The notes under the pieces: model-generated
What the model saw: the letters and a program-made list of their open reading frames with translations, nothing else
Database searches by the model: none
Told to the model about the DNA's origin: nothing
NCBI GenBank assembly: GCA_019096065.1
Contig: JAGUCH010000003.1
Span: 9,052,001-9,116,000, forward strand
Length of the DNA stretch: 64,000 bases
DNA from: Paracyclopina nana
Taxonomy: Eukaryota > Arthropoda > Copepoda > Cyclopoida > Cyclopettidae
Reading direction: 5' to 3'
Shown: positions 9,536-22,011 of the stretch, piece by piece
How positions within the stretch are numbered: the stretch's first letter is position 1
Layout of the letters: each line of letters opens with the position of its first letter
Translations under genes and position numbers: made by a program

Positions 9536-11521
9536 TCATCTGATGCTAGTAAACAGGTTAAGAGCTGACTTAGCTTCTTTTTGAGATCTTGCCTTTGAAA
9601 ACACGTTCCAAAACCTCAAAGTTTCATCTCCAGCTCCCGTAACAATAGCTTCGCCATCAGGGCTCATGGCTAGGTACAATACGCGGTAATGGTGGCCAGT
9701 CAATTTGGCAACCTGACGACGCAAAAATGAAATGATAGGAAGCATAAGAGACGGTAAATGGGATTGCTACTACCTGAACTAAACTAGGATACTTCCACAC
9801 CAAAATTTGATTCTGGGAGTACCCATGCGTGGATACCAGCTCCGACGAGTGCTTAGACCACGCCAAGTTGCAGACTTGGCTACCCGTATCAACCGATTGC
9901 ATGGCCTGTAAGGGTGAAAAAAGTGAGTAGGCGTTTCAATGCCGCCTGCGTCTAAGTACCTGTCCCGTGAGAGTGTTCCAAAATCGAATGCATCGGTCGG
10001 CTGTTCCTCCTCCACTTGCCAATAAACCGTGGTGATGAGGTGACCAAGCTATGGCTTTGACGGCAGCCAAGTGCTCAGTAAATGCGTGTACTGGTTGCAG
10101 ACTTGAGGTATTCCACACAAAGAGCTTGTTGTCGTTGCCCCCGGAAGCCAAATATTGATTATCGGGGGACCATTTGAGACCGCAAACTTCTTGCCGGTGC
10201 CCAACAAGCCTCCTTTCAGAGGCCAAAGGTGGTGTGCGAATGTCTCTTTGCAAAATTAACCTGTCTCTAGAACCAGAGCTCAAGTTGTCGCCGTTCCACG
10301 CCAAGGCCCCAACTCTGGCAGTATGACCTTCGAGGACATTAAGCTTCTTTTGGGCTGCCGCATCCCAGATCTGTACATAGCCCTTGTGAGTTCCAACGGC
10401 AACCAAACTACCCTGAAACGAGTGCAAATGTTATTGGAGGCTGACTAGCTGTAAAAATGCTCAACTCACTCTTTCCGACCAAGACACAGAGGTCACAGTG
10501 TCATTATCTGTCGTAAGATCGCACAAATTTGTCACCTGAGATGTGCAAGCAGACCACAGGTAAACTCTGGTGCCAAGGCCTACACTGAGGACGTTTTGGG
10601 AGCTCCAATCGACGAGATTGAGGTAGAAGTCATCCTGCAGCTCCGGAGCGTCCAACACTTTGAAGGGAATTTTGGAAATTTTCCTGGAGGCTTTCCTAGG
10701 TGACCTCAAGAGCTTCACCGATTTGGCCGAAATGGGCGTCAAACTGTAGGGCGAGGTGGCTTCATTGATTATGCTAATTTTTTTCGCTTTAAAGGTGAAC
10801 AAGTTGCGCTGCTCAATTGGGGTAGGTGAGAAGGTGGCATTATTGGGCTGCTGGCCAACAGCACCCACTTTGACCTCGCTCCCGCTATTCGTCAGCTCCT
10901 TGAAGTCTTCGATTTGTGCGCCCAGAATTTCGTTTCTCAGCAGCGAAGAGTACACGAGCATGCTGTGATCTTTGGTGCCCTCATTGGCATCCCTGGTGGA
11001 GTTGTTGCCTTTCTTTGCACTATGAAGCGACTTGTCCTGTAATGAAATTCGACTTAGGCCCACATTCGTAACTCGTGAGACGTGGCAACTATGTCAGGCT
11101 CATGATTAATCTACGTCAACATCAGCAACGGCTCGAAAACGCTTCTTGAGGAGCCGCCAATATCGTGCGACGAGGCTGCGACCATAGCCACAGAACCACT
11201 CACCGGTATGGAGCTGAAATTCGTTTCCCAGTTGTTGCCAGACCTGGTCGGAATGAACCGGTCACCGTAACGCTCCTTGCTCGGAGATGACACGGGCGAA
11301 GACTGTGGGAACAGCGACCTCCGTAAAGTGGGCTGAAAAAAAGAATTCATGTTCGCTACAGGAGACAGAGAGAGATCGAGCGAGGAGATTACCGAGTACA
11401 CTGGGGGGGCGGCCGAGGCCGCAGGACTTGTCCTAATAGGAGAGGCCATAGTACAGCTAGATAGGGCTCTCACACCGGCATTGGCTGGCTTCAGCAACCT
11501 CCGCTCGAACTCGGGATCCAT
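9536..11521 (-). CDS. fzr: Fizzy-related / Cdh1 APC/C co-activator
   Basis: A multi-exon gene on the minus strand. The N-terminus MDPEFERRLL is Cdh1-like, followed by the C-box (GDRFIPTRSGNNW) and the conserved LLRSPRKASRKISKIPFKVL segment. A seven-bladed WD40 propeller follows (VSVGLGTRVYLWSACTSQV, HLAAVKAIAWSPHHHGLLAS, RVLYLAMSPDGEAIVTGAGD). The C-terminus ends in Ile-Arg, the IR tail that docks on APC/C. Cdh1 recruits D-box and KEN-box substrates to the anaphase-promoting complex in late mitosis and G1. Exons visible in order include 11521-about 11395, about 11332-11200, about 11060-10490, about 10413-9960, about 9902-9780 and about 9712-9536. An apparent frame continuation across the first intron is readable but unlikely to be coding. 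It is convergent with AMPK beta (219 bp between stop codons). Confidence 0.93.
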
Positions 11522-11775
11522 TTCAAGATTTGCACTAACGCACTGAGATTTTCAAAAGTGCCTTTCACATTCTACACTTATGGAGCAGCAGGCTCGTGAA
11601 GTAGCCCGAGCTGCTTTGAGACTGATCGTATAGGCTCGAGCTCCTGCCTCAGGTCAAGGGATCATTTGCCTTAGATTCGACCGCACGGTCTACCTGGCTA
11701 AAAGCGACGCCAACTGTCAATTTGACGCAACACAAACAAACCACGCAACCTTCCAATAATTTATTTCAGAACTAC

Positions 11776-14700
11776 TTAGCAGTCAGCATCCATCTTGACG
11801 TGCTCCGATTCTCCACTAGGAGGCTCACTCGTTGGCTGTAGCCCCAGAAAGGCCAGCGGACCTTCCTTAGCAACCGTCTTTGCGGTCTCGTCCTCATCCT
11901 CGATCTTTCTTGTCATGTACGCCTTAGCCATCACTTCGTTGGGGTCAAACGACTCGACTACATCACCGTCGTCTGAGAAAGGAACGGCGGACTTCTTGGC
12001 GTCCTCCAGGCTAGGGTACGCTGAGCGGCATCCTGATTTGCCGAGATGCTTCGCTACAAAACGGAGAGGTTTTTCATTTAAATGACGGATCATCTGACAG
12101 CAATGACTCACCCAACTTGTTTCCCGACACAGTTGAAAATCCGCAAACGCAAAACATTGCCTTAGCCATGACAGAAGGGACGCCCAGATTAAATACCGGA
12201 GCCTTACTTCCATGAAAAATCGATGCGTGCACCGATAGGGCTTTGGAACAGCAGGACGAGTACCTGCACTTGGTGCAACAAAGGTAAGCGCTGAAAATGA
12301 ACGTTCACATAAATACTAAAATAAGAGTTCCCAATGTGTCAAGAAAGGAGCTTGCAAAGCCCCACTGTTCACAGTTTCTTGACTAATTTTGTATGAAATG
12401 ATGCAAAGGTTGCATCTTGCAGCCCTAGTATAAACTCACTATTGAAAGTTTTTAAAAGAAGCTTTGTCTTCAAAGGAAATTTTTCTTAGCTTTACCCAAA
12501 GAATAAATATTTTGATTATCTTGCAATTTGGGAACAAGCTAATGAAATAATGCAAATAGTTTTGCTGACAGGAAAAGCTTACTTGTAATGACCGATTGCA
12601 GTCATTTTCTTGCGACATTCCATACAATTGTCATCCTTGTCAACATCATACATCGCCATATCTTCTAGGTTTTGCGCTGCAAATGCAGATTGTTGGAACT
12701 GGCCGAGCTTTGGCACCCCCACTTTCCTCGGTGCCAATTTCATGCCCCTCTCCTCAGGCTTCGGCATTCTGGTTGGGGTGTCATTGGCCAAGTACTGGTA
12801 TGCTTCCAGTCCCTCGTGTCCTTTGAAGGAAGCATGATCCCTATCGAGGTGACCCCTCATTTTCTTCTCGTCCTTGAACGAAAGACAGCATTTTTTGCAG
12901 GGAATTCTCTTGTTGTCCTGATGGGTTTGCAAGTGCTCCACAAACGCTGCTGCGATCGAGGAGTTGTAGCCTTTTTCGCTGAATAATGAAAAGGTTTTAA
13001 GGCACCTCGGACAAAGGAGCTTGTCAGTGCGGTCATGAGACTCGATAAAATGATCAACGGCTTCTCTGTGAATGGAGGTGCGATAGCCGCAAACCTGACA
13101 AGAGTAGGGCAACTCTGAGCGCACATGAGTACGATTCATGTGGTGGATGAGGTGAACTGTTTGGCTAAAGGTCTCCAAGCAGATGCGACAAACGAAAGGC
13201 TGGTCTGCCTTTAAATGGTCGCAATCCACGTGCTTATTCATGGCTAGGACAGACTCGAAGTCTTTGAGACAATACTTGCATTGGCTCAAATCGGCCAAAT
13301 CAACCGCTGTCGCTCTGTCATTTTCGACGTGGAGGCTTAAATGCTTCATGAATTCAACGTTGTTCATGAACACCTTCTTGCAAATATGGCATTTGAACGC
13401 CATGTCCGCCTTGAACTCGCTAACCAAAACCTGTTAAAAAGGACGGGCGTTGGAAAATAAAGACGACGCATCAAAAGAAAGGCCTACCGATATATCTCCG
13501 TCAATAGTTCCGTAATAGTAGGTCTCCAACTCAACGGTAGGGACGGTCCGCATTTTCTTGGCAACCTCTCTCTCTAGCTCGAAATCGCTCCGCTTTGTTC
13601 CAGCACTAATGTAGCTCGAGGGGCTTGCCATTTGCAGACTGGGTGGTAGAGCGTCGATTCCGAGGGGAGGTGGTTGCGCGGAGGAGATCTAGAAAAGAGT
13701 TGACCGAGCCCGAGAAAATAGATACGTGTAAGTGTAGGAGGACGTTTACTTGTTGCTGAAAGGTCATCCTCCAGTCACCAAAAGGATTGTCAGCTATTGT
13801 TCTCAAGCGGGTTGACATCGTCGTGTTCTTCTTGCATACGAACGTAGTTTGCGCAGCCAATTTTTGAATAATGCTGTCGAAACATTGCAGAGGCCCCTTC
13901 CCGAGCACCTCCCTGAAAGTGAGCTCATCCAAGAATTGCTGAATGACTTGCGTGGAGAGCACCGAAAGCGAGTTCTGAAAATGGAGCATCTTGGGAAATC
14001 ACGGCTCGCTAGTCGACGAGGAGACCTTACCTGAAACATTCTGGGAACAACCTTCTTTAGGTAGTCCATAATAGAGGCATTTGTGTTATCGGCTCGTTTG
14101 ACTGTTGCGCCAGCGCTGCACTGAAATACATTGGCATAGCCCATATTGACCAGGCGCTCACGGTCCACAGAAAAGTCGGCTATTATGCGAGAGTCTTTGC
14201 GAATCCAAGTTGGCAAGGGCTTAAAGATCCTTGCAAACCGCTCTGCCTGATTGGAACCAGCGATGGGCTCCGTGGCTCTAAGTCGGATTTTGCCTGTGGC
14301 ACGCTCGAGCACGCCAAGAACCTCGACTTTTACCTATGCAAACGGCAGAATATGGGTGATGAGATGCCACGATGAAAAAAGGTGGTACCTCTCGACGATT
14401 GCCATCCGTCGTAGTGGTTCCCAGCGAGATGACGCCCAGCTCCACTGCTTTGTCCTCGCCTCCTAGATTAACCACTTCCTCTTGGACGGTCGCAATGCAT
14501 ACGCATCGCATGTGCCTGTAGAACGTGTCCACGGTGACATGGTCTATTTTGACCCACGTCAACACGTTGTTGAGGCTGGTCTGGCACACCCAATGGTAAA
14601 TGAGTTTGAGCAGCACTGCCGGCGGCTGTATGATGGTCTCAAAGAGGGAGCCCTTGAACACCGACACGTACTTGTTGCGGGCATCCTCAGTCAGCCAGAC

Positions 14701-15633
14701 GTAACCTGCGCGAAAGAGAAAATCTGTGTGGGTGAAGTTGGGTGGCGAGGACGACAACGTACCGCCAGAGTTGGGGAACTTCTTGCTATCCGAGTACATG
14801 CCGAGCTTGAGTTTTTGGCCATGCTCCACCTGCTCTTGGGGGACGAGTCCTTGCTGAATCAGCCACTCTGTCAGTTTGGCTGGTGTGAGCACGAGCAGAG
14901 ATTTCACTTTTTGGTCCAGCTCCGATCGTCGCAGGGACGGTTGACCCTCCTGCGGCTTCGGATGCACCATCAGGGCAGGAAACTTGGCCTTAGCAGTCGC
15001 TGAGGCTGCTTGAGATGTAGCAGGAAGCACCGGTGGCAATGGCGGCGCGCGGGTCAAATCAACCACCTGAGCCGGCTTCACGGAGGTCGTCGCCGGCAAG
15101 CGAGCGATGGGCGAAGACACTTGAGGCTTGGCTGGCGGCATTGAGGGTGGTTTGGGTAGGCGGGCAGGGGAGGGCCCTCTCAGCAAAGTGCCAGGTGCTT
15201 GGATGGTGCCCGCCCCATTGATGGTGCCTAGGATGCGCCCAGTCCTCGGGTCCATGAGGAGCCTATAGTTGGTAGGCCCCTTGTTGGGGAGCGGGGGATT
15301 GAGCACCGGCTGCTGCATCGGAGCCGACGTTTCCGTCGTGCGAAAGACGACGGAGCCGTCCGAGTTGGCCGAGATCTTTGCATTCTTCGCAGCCAGGCTC
15401 TCCAGCTTGAGCATCTGCCCGGTGAACTCTCTGAGCCGCTTGGCATGCATCGCAGCCTGACACGGCGCTAGAGGCTCCTCCTCGCATTCGAGGAACAGGC
15501 TCGTTTTCGGCCCACTCTCATCATCGCCATTTTCGTCTGGCCGAAAAAGCAGTTAGGAAATTATATCGCGCAAAAAGTTGCCACACTCACCGCTCGAGAC
15601 GGCTAAACGCCGAGCCGCCCTTCTCGTAGACAT
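11776..15633 (-). CDS. POGZ / relative-of-woc-type C2H2 zinc-finger protein
   Basis: A multi-exon minus-strand gene starting MSTRRAARRLAVSS at 15633. A Pro/Ala-rich N-terminal region (NYRLLMDPRTGRILGTING) leads to a conserved unannotated domain (LTEWLIQQGLVPQEQV, TDFLFRAGYVWL, FYRHMRCVCIATV, ELTFREVLGKGPLQCFDSII). A C2H2 cluster follows, with FKCHICKKVFMNNVEFMKHL, FVCRICLETFSQTVHLIHHM, YSCQVCGYRTSIHREAVDHF and LLCPRCLKTFSLF, ending MECRKKMTAIGHYK. I join the 3' exons at about 12175-12115 and 12064-11776 because AMFCVCGFSTVSGNKLAKHL continues that finger block after a roughly 400-bp intron. The finger order resembles POGZ and Drosophila row, which act with HP1 in chromatin. No CENP-B-like or DDE domain is visible. 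AATAAA (minus strand, 11760-11765) lies 11 bp after the stop. The 3' join could instead be a separate small gene. Confidence 0.7.
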
Positions 15634-15686
15634 TGTTCCGTCCGACCGAAACTTAAATTTGTTCGAAGGCAAAAACAAATCGGGCT

Positions 15687-16093
15687 CAGGGTGACCAGAC
15701 AATTTGAGCGGGTTGTAGCCAGATTTTCCCCTAAAATAGCCACGTTTGGCCATCTCAGAAATATTGCTCATAATAGCCACAAATTGGTGAAATATAGCCA
15801 CATTTTTAGGAAATTTTCTAGATGATATTAGTTATTATGAAAAAATTCCAATTTTTCGGATTGCTGTGGATGAAATCAAGGATTTAATAATGGTTGTCTT
15901 TTTACATATTGATGGCAAAAGGTTTAAAAAATCAACCAATCATTTTCCCCACTGCTCTTTGATGATTTTCAAGCGTTTTTTAGGTAAAAATATCAAATTT
16001 TCGGACTTTTCTAAACTCGGCCTAAATTTCAGTTGCCAAACATCAGTCAAAAATAGCCACTTTGGCTATAAATAGCCACACCTGGTCACCCTG
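15687..16093. mobile_element. hAT-type MITE (family A), divergent copy in a bidirectional promoter
   Basis: A 407-bp element bounded by inverted CAGGGTGACCAG and CTGGTCACCCTG, with many internal copies of ATAGCCAC. A second member lies inverted at 50560-51004 with the same termini and the same internal order. It has no coding capacity. The CAGGG terminus fits hAT; the 8 bp on each side here do not match, so the target duplication has decayed or been lost. It occupies most of the spacer between the divergent POGZ-like and valyl-tRNA synthetase genes. Confidence 0.8.
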
Positions 16094-16237
16094 AGTCAAA
16101 TCCCCTTGTGAAGGCTACCCGACATTTGGGTTACGATGTTAGCAAATCATCTCCAAAAAAGTCTCTTTTGAGGCGAAGGTTGCGTGAATCGAGCAGACAA
16201 TGTTGCGCTCTATTTACAACTTCATCTGTCGATAAAC

Positions 16238-18232
16238 ATGTTGAGAATCGGTGACAAGATTGCTTTAGTCCACCGCTCGTATTCCATCAAGTTGCCCAAA
16301 GGTAAGCAAGGGGCCTCTTTTTGATGAGAAAGTACTTTACTTTTGCCTAGATGTGTCCTCCCTACCCGACAAGTACAACTCGGCGGACGTGGAGTCGCTG
16401 TGGTACGAGTGGTGGGATCGCAATGGTTTCTTCCAGCCATGCACGACAAAAAAGGAAGCGAAATTCAGCATGATTCTCCCGCCGCCCAACGTCACTGGCT
16501 ACCTTCACTTGGGCCATGCTCTCACCGTGGCCATTCAGGACGCTCAGATCAGATGGTACGTTGTTCATCAACACATGCACAAGTCAAGCGTCTTCTTTCA
16601 GGCAACGTATGCGAGGGTGCGAGGCCATTTGGGTGCCGGGTACTGACCACGCTGGCATTGCCACGCAAGCGGTGGTGGAGAAGTGGCTGAAAGCCACCTC
16701 GTCTCTCACTAGGTAACACCACAGCCCGAATCGGAGAATTGGCGATTTTTTTAATCAGACTGGATAACAAAACTCCCATTCGATGAAAATGCCACTCCAA
16801 ATTGCTCATGAGAAATGCCAACAAGCTTACCTGCCAGTAGTTCAAGATGATGCCCTAATAAAAATGGATTCGAATTGGATTACTGTGGGGGGCATTTTTA
16901 TTAATTGAGATCAAACTAATTTCTACGCCGTTCTTTCAGAGAGGCCATGGGTCGCCAGGCGTTTGTCCACAAAGTGTGGGAATGGAAGGAGGCGAAAGGG
17001 AGTGGCATAGACGGGCAGCTGAAGCGTCTCGGTGCCTCGCTCGACTGGTCTAAAGAGACATTCACCATGAGCAAAGTAAGCCAGTTGCCGCTGTAAACCA
17101 GTTCAACTATCAATTTTTGCCACTTTTTTAATTTTGCACTTTGGGACTTTTGCCCTTCACAACTCTCTGAATGAGGCTGTGTGTGCGTAAATAATGCGTT
17201 AAAGCTCTGCTCGGTTAACGCAGGAGCACACCGAGGCTGTTTATGAAGCTTTCCGGATTTGTTTGGAGAAAAATCTCATCTACCGGGGCTCATATTTGGT
17301 ACACTGGTCACCTGCCCTCGGCTCAGTGCTGTCCGACATCGAAGTCGATCGCGTTCAAGTCCCCCCGGGCAAAATGTACTTGGACGTTCCGAGTGGCAGA
17401 GCCCTCGTGGGACTGATGTACGACGTCGCTTACTCCGTGGCGGGCACTGGGGACACGATCACTGTGTCGACCACGAGGCCAGAGACGATGATAGGTGATG
17501 TGGCTGTTGCCGTCCACCCCGACGACAGCCGCTACACAGACCTATTGAACCGTGGCGTTCATGTGAGACATCCGCTTCGAGAAGACCCCATACCTTTAGT
17601 GGCAGATCGGCTGTCCGTTGACCCATCGATGGGCACTGGAGCGCTCAAAATTACGCCAAGCCATGACCCCGTGGACTTCGAAGTAGCAAGAAGACTGTCG
17701 CTTCCCTCCATTGATATCATAGATGAAAGGGGGCACATCACATTTCCCACAGACAACAAGGGCCATCAGCTCTCACCAGCTGGAAGAGCATTGCTCGTAA
17801 GTCTCCTGAGCGAGCTATCAATTTGTGCCTCTTAAGAAGCACTTTCTCTTCAGGGACTCCCAAGGTTCGTCGCCCGTAACAACGTGATTAAGCACTTGCG
17901 AGAGACCGGGATACTATTGCGGACGCGTGACCACGGCATGTCAGTGCCAATATGTAGTCGAACTGGCGACATCGTGGAGTACTTGCCCAAGCCCCAATGG
18001 TTTTTCAAGTGAAGCTGTTCAAACCTATTATTTTGCTCTAAATGTGACATGCTTCTCTTGTTAAGAATGGAGAAAGCTTCGAAAGATGCACTCAGAGCCG
18101 CTGATGAAGGTGAGATCACCTTTTACCCCGAAACCTACCAAAATGTTTGGCGGAACTGGTTGAGCTCAAACAGGTACTCTTAAGCGGTTATTTGTCGTGC
18201 TAACGTTTCGGGGCTTACTTTTCTATTTCAGA

Positions 18233-18269
<37 letters not shown>

Positions 18270-20299
18270 AAATACCTATGTGGAAAGTTGAAGGTCTCGA
18301 CAACATTGACTCTAGCATCCAAGATGATGAAGGGCACGTATGGGTTTTCGGTAAAAACGAAGTCGAGGCCCGATTCAACGCTTCCAACCTAGGATCTAAT
18401 GATAAGAAAGCATTCAGTGTGATTAGGGTAACGATTGCTCAATTCCTGGTGGATTGCGTCACTACTTTTTGTTTTAGGATGAGGACGTTCTTGATACGTG
18501 GTTTTCATCTGCAATTTTGCCCATGGCCAGCTTCGGATGGCCCAAGCCGGTGAGCACAAAAAATCGTCGGTATTTCAATCTGAAGCTGATACGCTTCTTT
18601 GTCAGGAAAGCAATCTTGCCAGCTTTTACCCACTCTCACTAATGGAAACTGGGCATGATATCCTTTTCTTTTGGGTCGCTCGCATGGTGATGATGGGCCG
18701 AATCCTGACTGGAACAGTACCTTTCAAGGTAAAGGTTGACCTGATGTTTCCGTATCTAGTAAGTCTAGTGTTTAGTATCTAGCTAAATTTAATATACCCC
18801 TAGAAAGTATTGCTGCACGGCATCATTTGTGACTCTGATGGTCGCAAGATGTCCAAAAGCTTGGGAAACGTGGTTGACCCATTGCACATAATAGAGGGTG
18901 TTTCTGCCAAGGTAATTATGGCAACTGGCGCTCTGTTATCTTGTTAGAATGTTTCCCCTACAGCGGTTAGAGGAGCAACTTTTAAGCAGTAAGCTAGCGG
19001 GGACCCTGTCAGCTAAGGAGCATAAAAAAGCCTTGGCGGGACTTAAAAAGGATTTTCCAAATGGCTTGAGCGCTTGTGGTGCGGATGCGCTCAGGTTCGG
19101 CTTATGCCATAGCAATGTGTTATGTGAGTAGTAGCCACTATTCTTCTCTGTAGGAGCTTCATAATTTGATCTTTCATTTATAGCTGCTCAGGTTAGACTT
19201 GACGTACCAATCATCAAGAGCTCTGCTGCTTTTTGCAACAAAATATGGCAGGCAGCTCGTTTTTTGCTCATGGCTCTTGAGAGGTACCCTCAATCGACTG
19301 GGCTCGCCCACTGCTCAACTCCTCCCAAAGAACTGTCATTGTAAGAAGAGTGGAAGTATGAGCGATTACTTTGACTTCGGTTAACGCTTTGCTCTAGGGC
19401 GAATCAATGGCTGTTGAGCCAATGTGGAGCAGCTGTGGTTAACACCAACACACATTTAGAGAACTACGAGTACCATCTGGTGACGCGAGGCCTTCGTCAC
19501 TATCTGTACACCTCCCTTTGTGACGTTTACATCGAGGCCGTCAAGTCTGCGCTAGCCGATCCCAAGGAGCCTGACTATGCTGAAACCCTTTATACTTTAT
19601 TCACTGGCCTGACAGTAGGCCTCAAACTTATGCATCCAATTATGCCATTTATCACTGAGGAGCTCTTTCAGCGGTTGAACTATGCTTTCGGAGTCGAGTG
19701 TAAAAGCATTATGAGAGCAGAATATCCATGTGCTCATCTTGTAATCCATTTGATACACATTCAAGCAGGCTTCACTCAGGCCTTACAAAATGTGGTCTCT
19801 CTTTCAGTGGTCAGCCTTTGTAAATGATGCAGTGGACAGGGACGTTGAAAGATGCCTCATGGTGACCAATGCTCTGAGAGCCTGCAAGCAAGCTTTTGGC
19901 TTGAAAAGAAGTGACTCACCTTCTTTTGTCTTTCAAACCAACGACCAAAACTTGTCTGATTGTCTAAACAACCACGCCAAATTCATTGAAACGTTGGTTC
20001 CGTGCAAAAAGCAAGAAGCAAACGCAAATGACAATTCATGGTGGGATATCAGGCTTCAGGCTTTGCAAGTGTCTGTGGACTTGAGCAGTTATATTAATCC
20101 CACCGCAGACCTCGCCAAAGCGCAGGCTAAGCTTTTCAAGCTGCAGGCAAAAGCTTCGTTAGAAACTGAGTAAGTACCACTTAATCAATTTGACTCTCAA
20201 GCTTCATGGCTTTACCTATTGTTTCCTAGATCCGATGAAGCCATTGAGCTTTTGCTTCGCCAAATTGCCTATCTTAAGTCTTTGCCAACAAGTAAATGA
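16238..20299 (+). CDS. VARS2: Valyl-tRNA synthetase, short form, probably mitochondrial
   Basis: A class I aminoacyl-tRNA synthetase spread over more than a dozen exons. Exon 1 ([21 protein letters not shown]) is basic and could be a mitochondrial presequence. Landmarks in order: [29 protein letters not shown] (HIGH motif as HLGH, residues about 74-77), [12 protein letters not shown], the CP1 editing region ([32 protein letters not shown]), [28 protein letters not shown], and [14 protein letters not shown] (KMSKS). An anticodon-binding helical domain follows ([15 protein letters not shown]), then a C-terminal coiled segment ending SLPTSK. It charges tRNA-Val and edits mischarged Thr. The GST-like N-terminal domain of vertebrate cytosolic VARS is absent, hence the mitochondrial guess; a dual-function enzyme is also possible. 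A short upstream ORF begins with ATG at 16200 in another frame. Confidence 0.92.
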
Positions 20300-20868
20300 T
20301 ACAGTTCAAATGGCAAATGCGTGCCCATTCTCTCATACAAATGCAACGTCATTGCTTCGTGGGTGAACAGATGCTATCTTTGAAAATATCGACGGTTATG
20401 CCTTTGCTCGAAGAGACTCAAAAAATTTTGTGCTCTCATCTCAAGAGACCTTGAAAAAGATATGTCACTGTTCAAATCCTCACGTGGACCTCAAATAAAT
20501 TAATATTGCTATCCTACTAGGAATTAGCAACAAGCTAACTTCTGCAGTGACCGCTTTGAAAAAAGTTACTTCTTGGCATCGTTTTGAAATTGCACTTGAA
20601 GTTTTGCTTCGCAACATAGGAGAGAAGAAATGGCTCTTCCTTGACCAGCCACTCCTGTAAATTTTCTTGCAAAGGCCAGAAAGGTCATGCGCTTGCAGCT
20701 AACTTTTGCATTAATCACTTTGAAAAAAGTGACTTACGGGCGCGGGTTTGAAATTGCACTTGAATGTTTATTCTAGCAGCTACCTTTTTTAAGTTTATAT
20801 GATGGAAAGCAATTTTCGCATGTATAATTCAGTTTACCAATTCGTCTCAGTTCATATTACTGCACATA
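20300..20868. repeat. Intergenic spacer with a 164-bp direct repeat
   Basis: No gene is seen. A block beginning AGCTAACTTCTGCAGTGACC at 20533 recurs diverged at 20697 (AGCTAACTTTTGCATTAATC), each running on through TTTGAAAAAAGT and TTTGAAATTGCACTTGAA. The offset is 164 bp, so this is an old local tandem duplication. Confidence 0.6.
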
Positions 20869-21256
20869 CAGTCTGACCGTTCAAAATTAGACGGTACGGG
20901 AATCTAAACTTTTTGTCACATATTCAATAAATACAGGACTTTTAAATGATATCGTTGGAAAGATTGAGCCTTTTCCCATCTTTTTTGTAAAAGTAGAAAA
21001 ATCAATTGAAAGACGAATAAACCCGGAAAATTTAATTTTCCCAAGGCAAACCAGATAATTGTCACGAAAAAACTGATGCATCATTTATTTTTTGCTGTCA
21101 CGCGGAATTCTCAATAATATTTTTCATTTTGTCAGAAAACAAAAAAGATGTCCAAAGGTTCAAGCTTTCCAACTTTACCCATTAAGCCTCAAAATTCATG
21201 AATTCATAACACCAACTTTGGATTCCCGCACCGTCCAATTTTGAACGGTCAGACGG
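20869..21256. mobile_element. Tc1/mariner-type MITE
   Basis: A 388-bp non-coding element with inverted termini of about 40 bp, starting CAGTCTGACCGTTCAAAATT on the left; the right end, read inverted, starts CCGTCTGACCGTTCAAAATT, with few mismatches further in. It is flanked on both sides by TA (20867-20868 and 21257-21258), the Tc1/mariner target duplication. It contains no transposase. Confidence 0.75.
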
Positions 21257-21388
21257 TATATAAAAGCTCTGACGTTTAACTTTATCAAGTGACACACATT
21301 ATAAAGTATTTTATAAGGTGCGTTGCTCCTCTGTTTGACCAGATATTATCCAGGAAGTAAATCCCATTGCAGAAAAAAGGAGAAAAAA

Positions 21389-21461
21389 TGCCTTGCATGG
21401 GGATCGAACCCTGATCATCTAGATTAGGAGTCCGACGCTCTACTGACTGAGCTACCAACAC
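21389..21461 (-). tRNA. Degenerate tRNA-Arg(CCU)-like sequence
   Basis: Read on the minus strand this 73-nt stretch has an intact D-arm (GCTCAGTCAGTAGAGC), a seven-base anticodon loop CTCCTAA (anticodon CCU), an intact B-box-like GGTTCGATCC and a T run straight after, typical of Pol III termination. However, the acceptor stem has two G-G clashes, the anticodon stem has one mismatch plus two wobbles, and the T stem has two mismatches. I therefore read it as a tRNA pseudogene or the head of a tRNA-derived SINE rather than a functional tRNA. Confidence 0.5.
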
Positions 21462-22011
21462 AAATAGAGAAAATTGTTGTTTGAATTCCTTTTTATTGTT
21501 CTTATAAGCTGAGCTAAGCTTAGCAGAGGAGTAGAGTCTCTATCAGAGATACCAGACAAAACTTGATCTAACACATCTTTTAGCTTCAAAAAGTGCCAAA
21601 TTCAAAATGCACACTTTTTAAGTGATTCATTAATACTTTGGGCTACTCTTGCACTACTGAGGGCCTCTCAACCCAAGCCCTCAAAGTAATGGATCAAATG
21701 CTAAGTCAAGATTGCCTGGTCTGGTAACTTCATTAACATTTGAAAATTACTTTCCATCACATAAAATCGTATATTTATGTAAACAAATTATAAAACAGGC
21801 TTACAAAATGTCTGAGCTCATTTTACAAAGTAAAAATCTCGTAGCATTACTTGGCTCTCGCAAGCTCGAGCCCGCAAAGTTGCCACTCGATTTTTACTTT
21901 ACAAAATTTGCTCAGCTATTTTATTAGCTTGTTTTAAAAATTGTTTACATATATAAATAGATATTATTTTTGTTTTTTAATGGTTGGTGCGGGTCAGCGC
22001 AGGTTTTAGAC
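21462..22011. other. AT-rich spacer, nothing recognised
   Basis: About 550 bp of AT-rich sequence without a supported coding frame or structured RNA. Confidence 0.4.

Noticed and set aside
11776..12213. Separate 145-aa gene starting MEVRLRYLIW
   Set aside because: The first part reads through intron sequence. After splicing, the zinc-finger-like AMFCVCGF...KHLGKSGC segment continues the POGZ-type finger block upstream, so I merged it with that gene, with moderate confidence.
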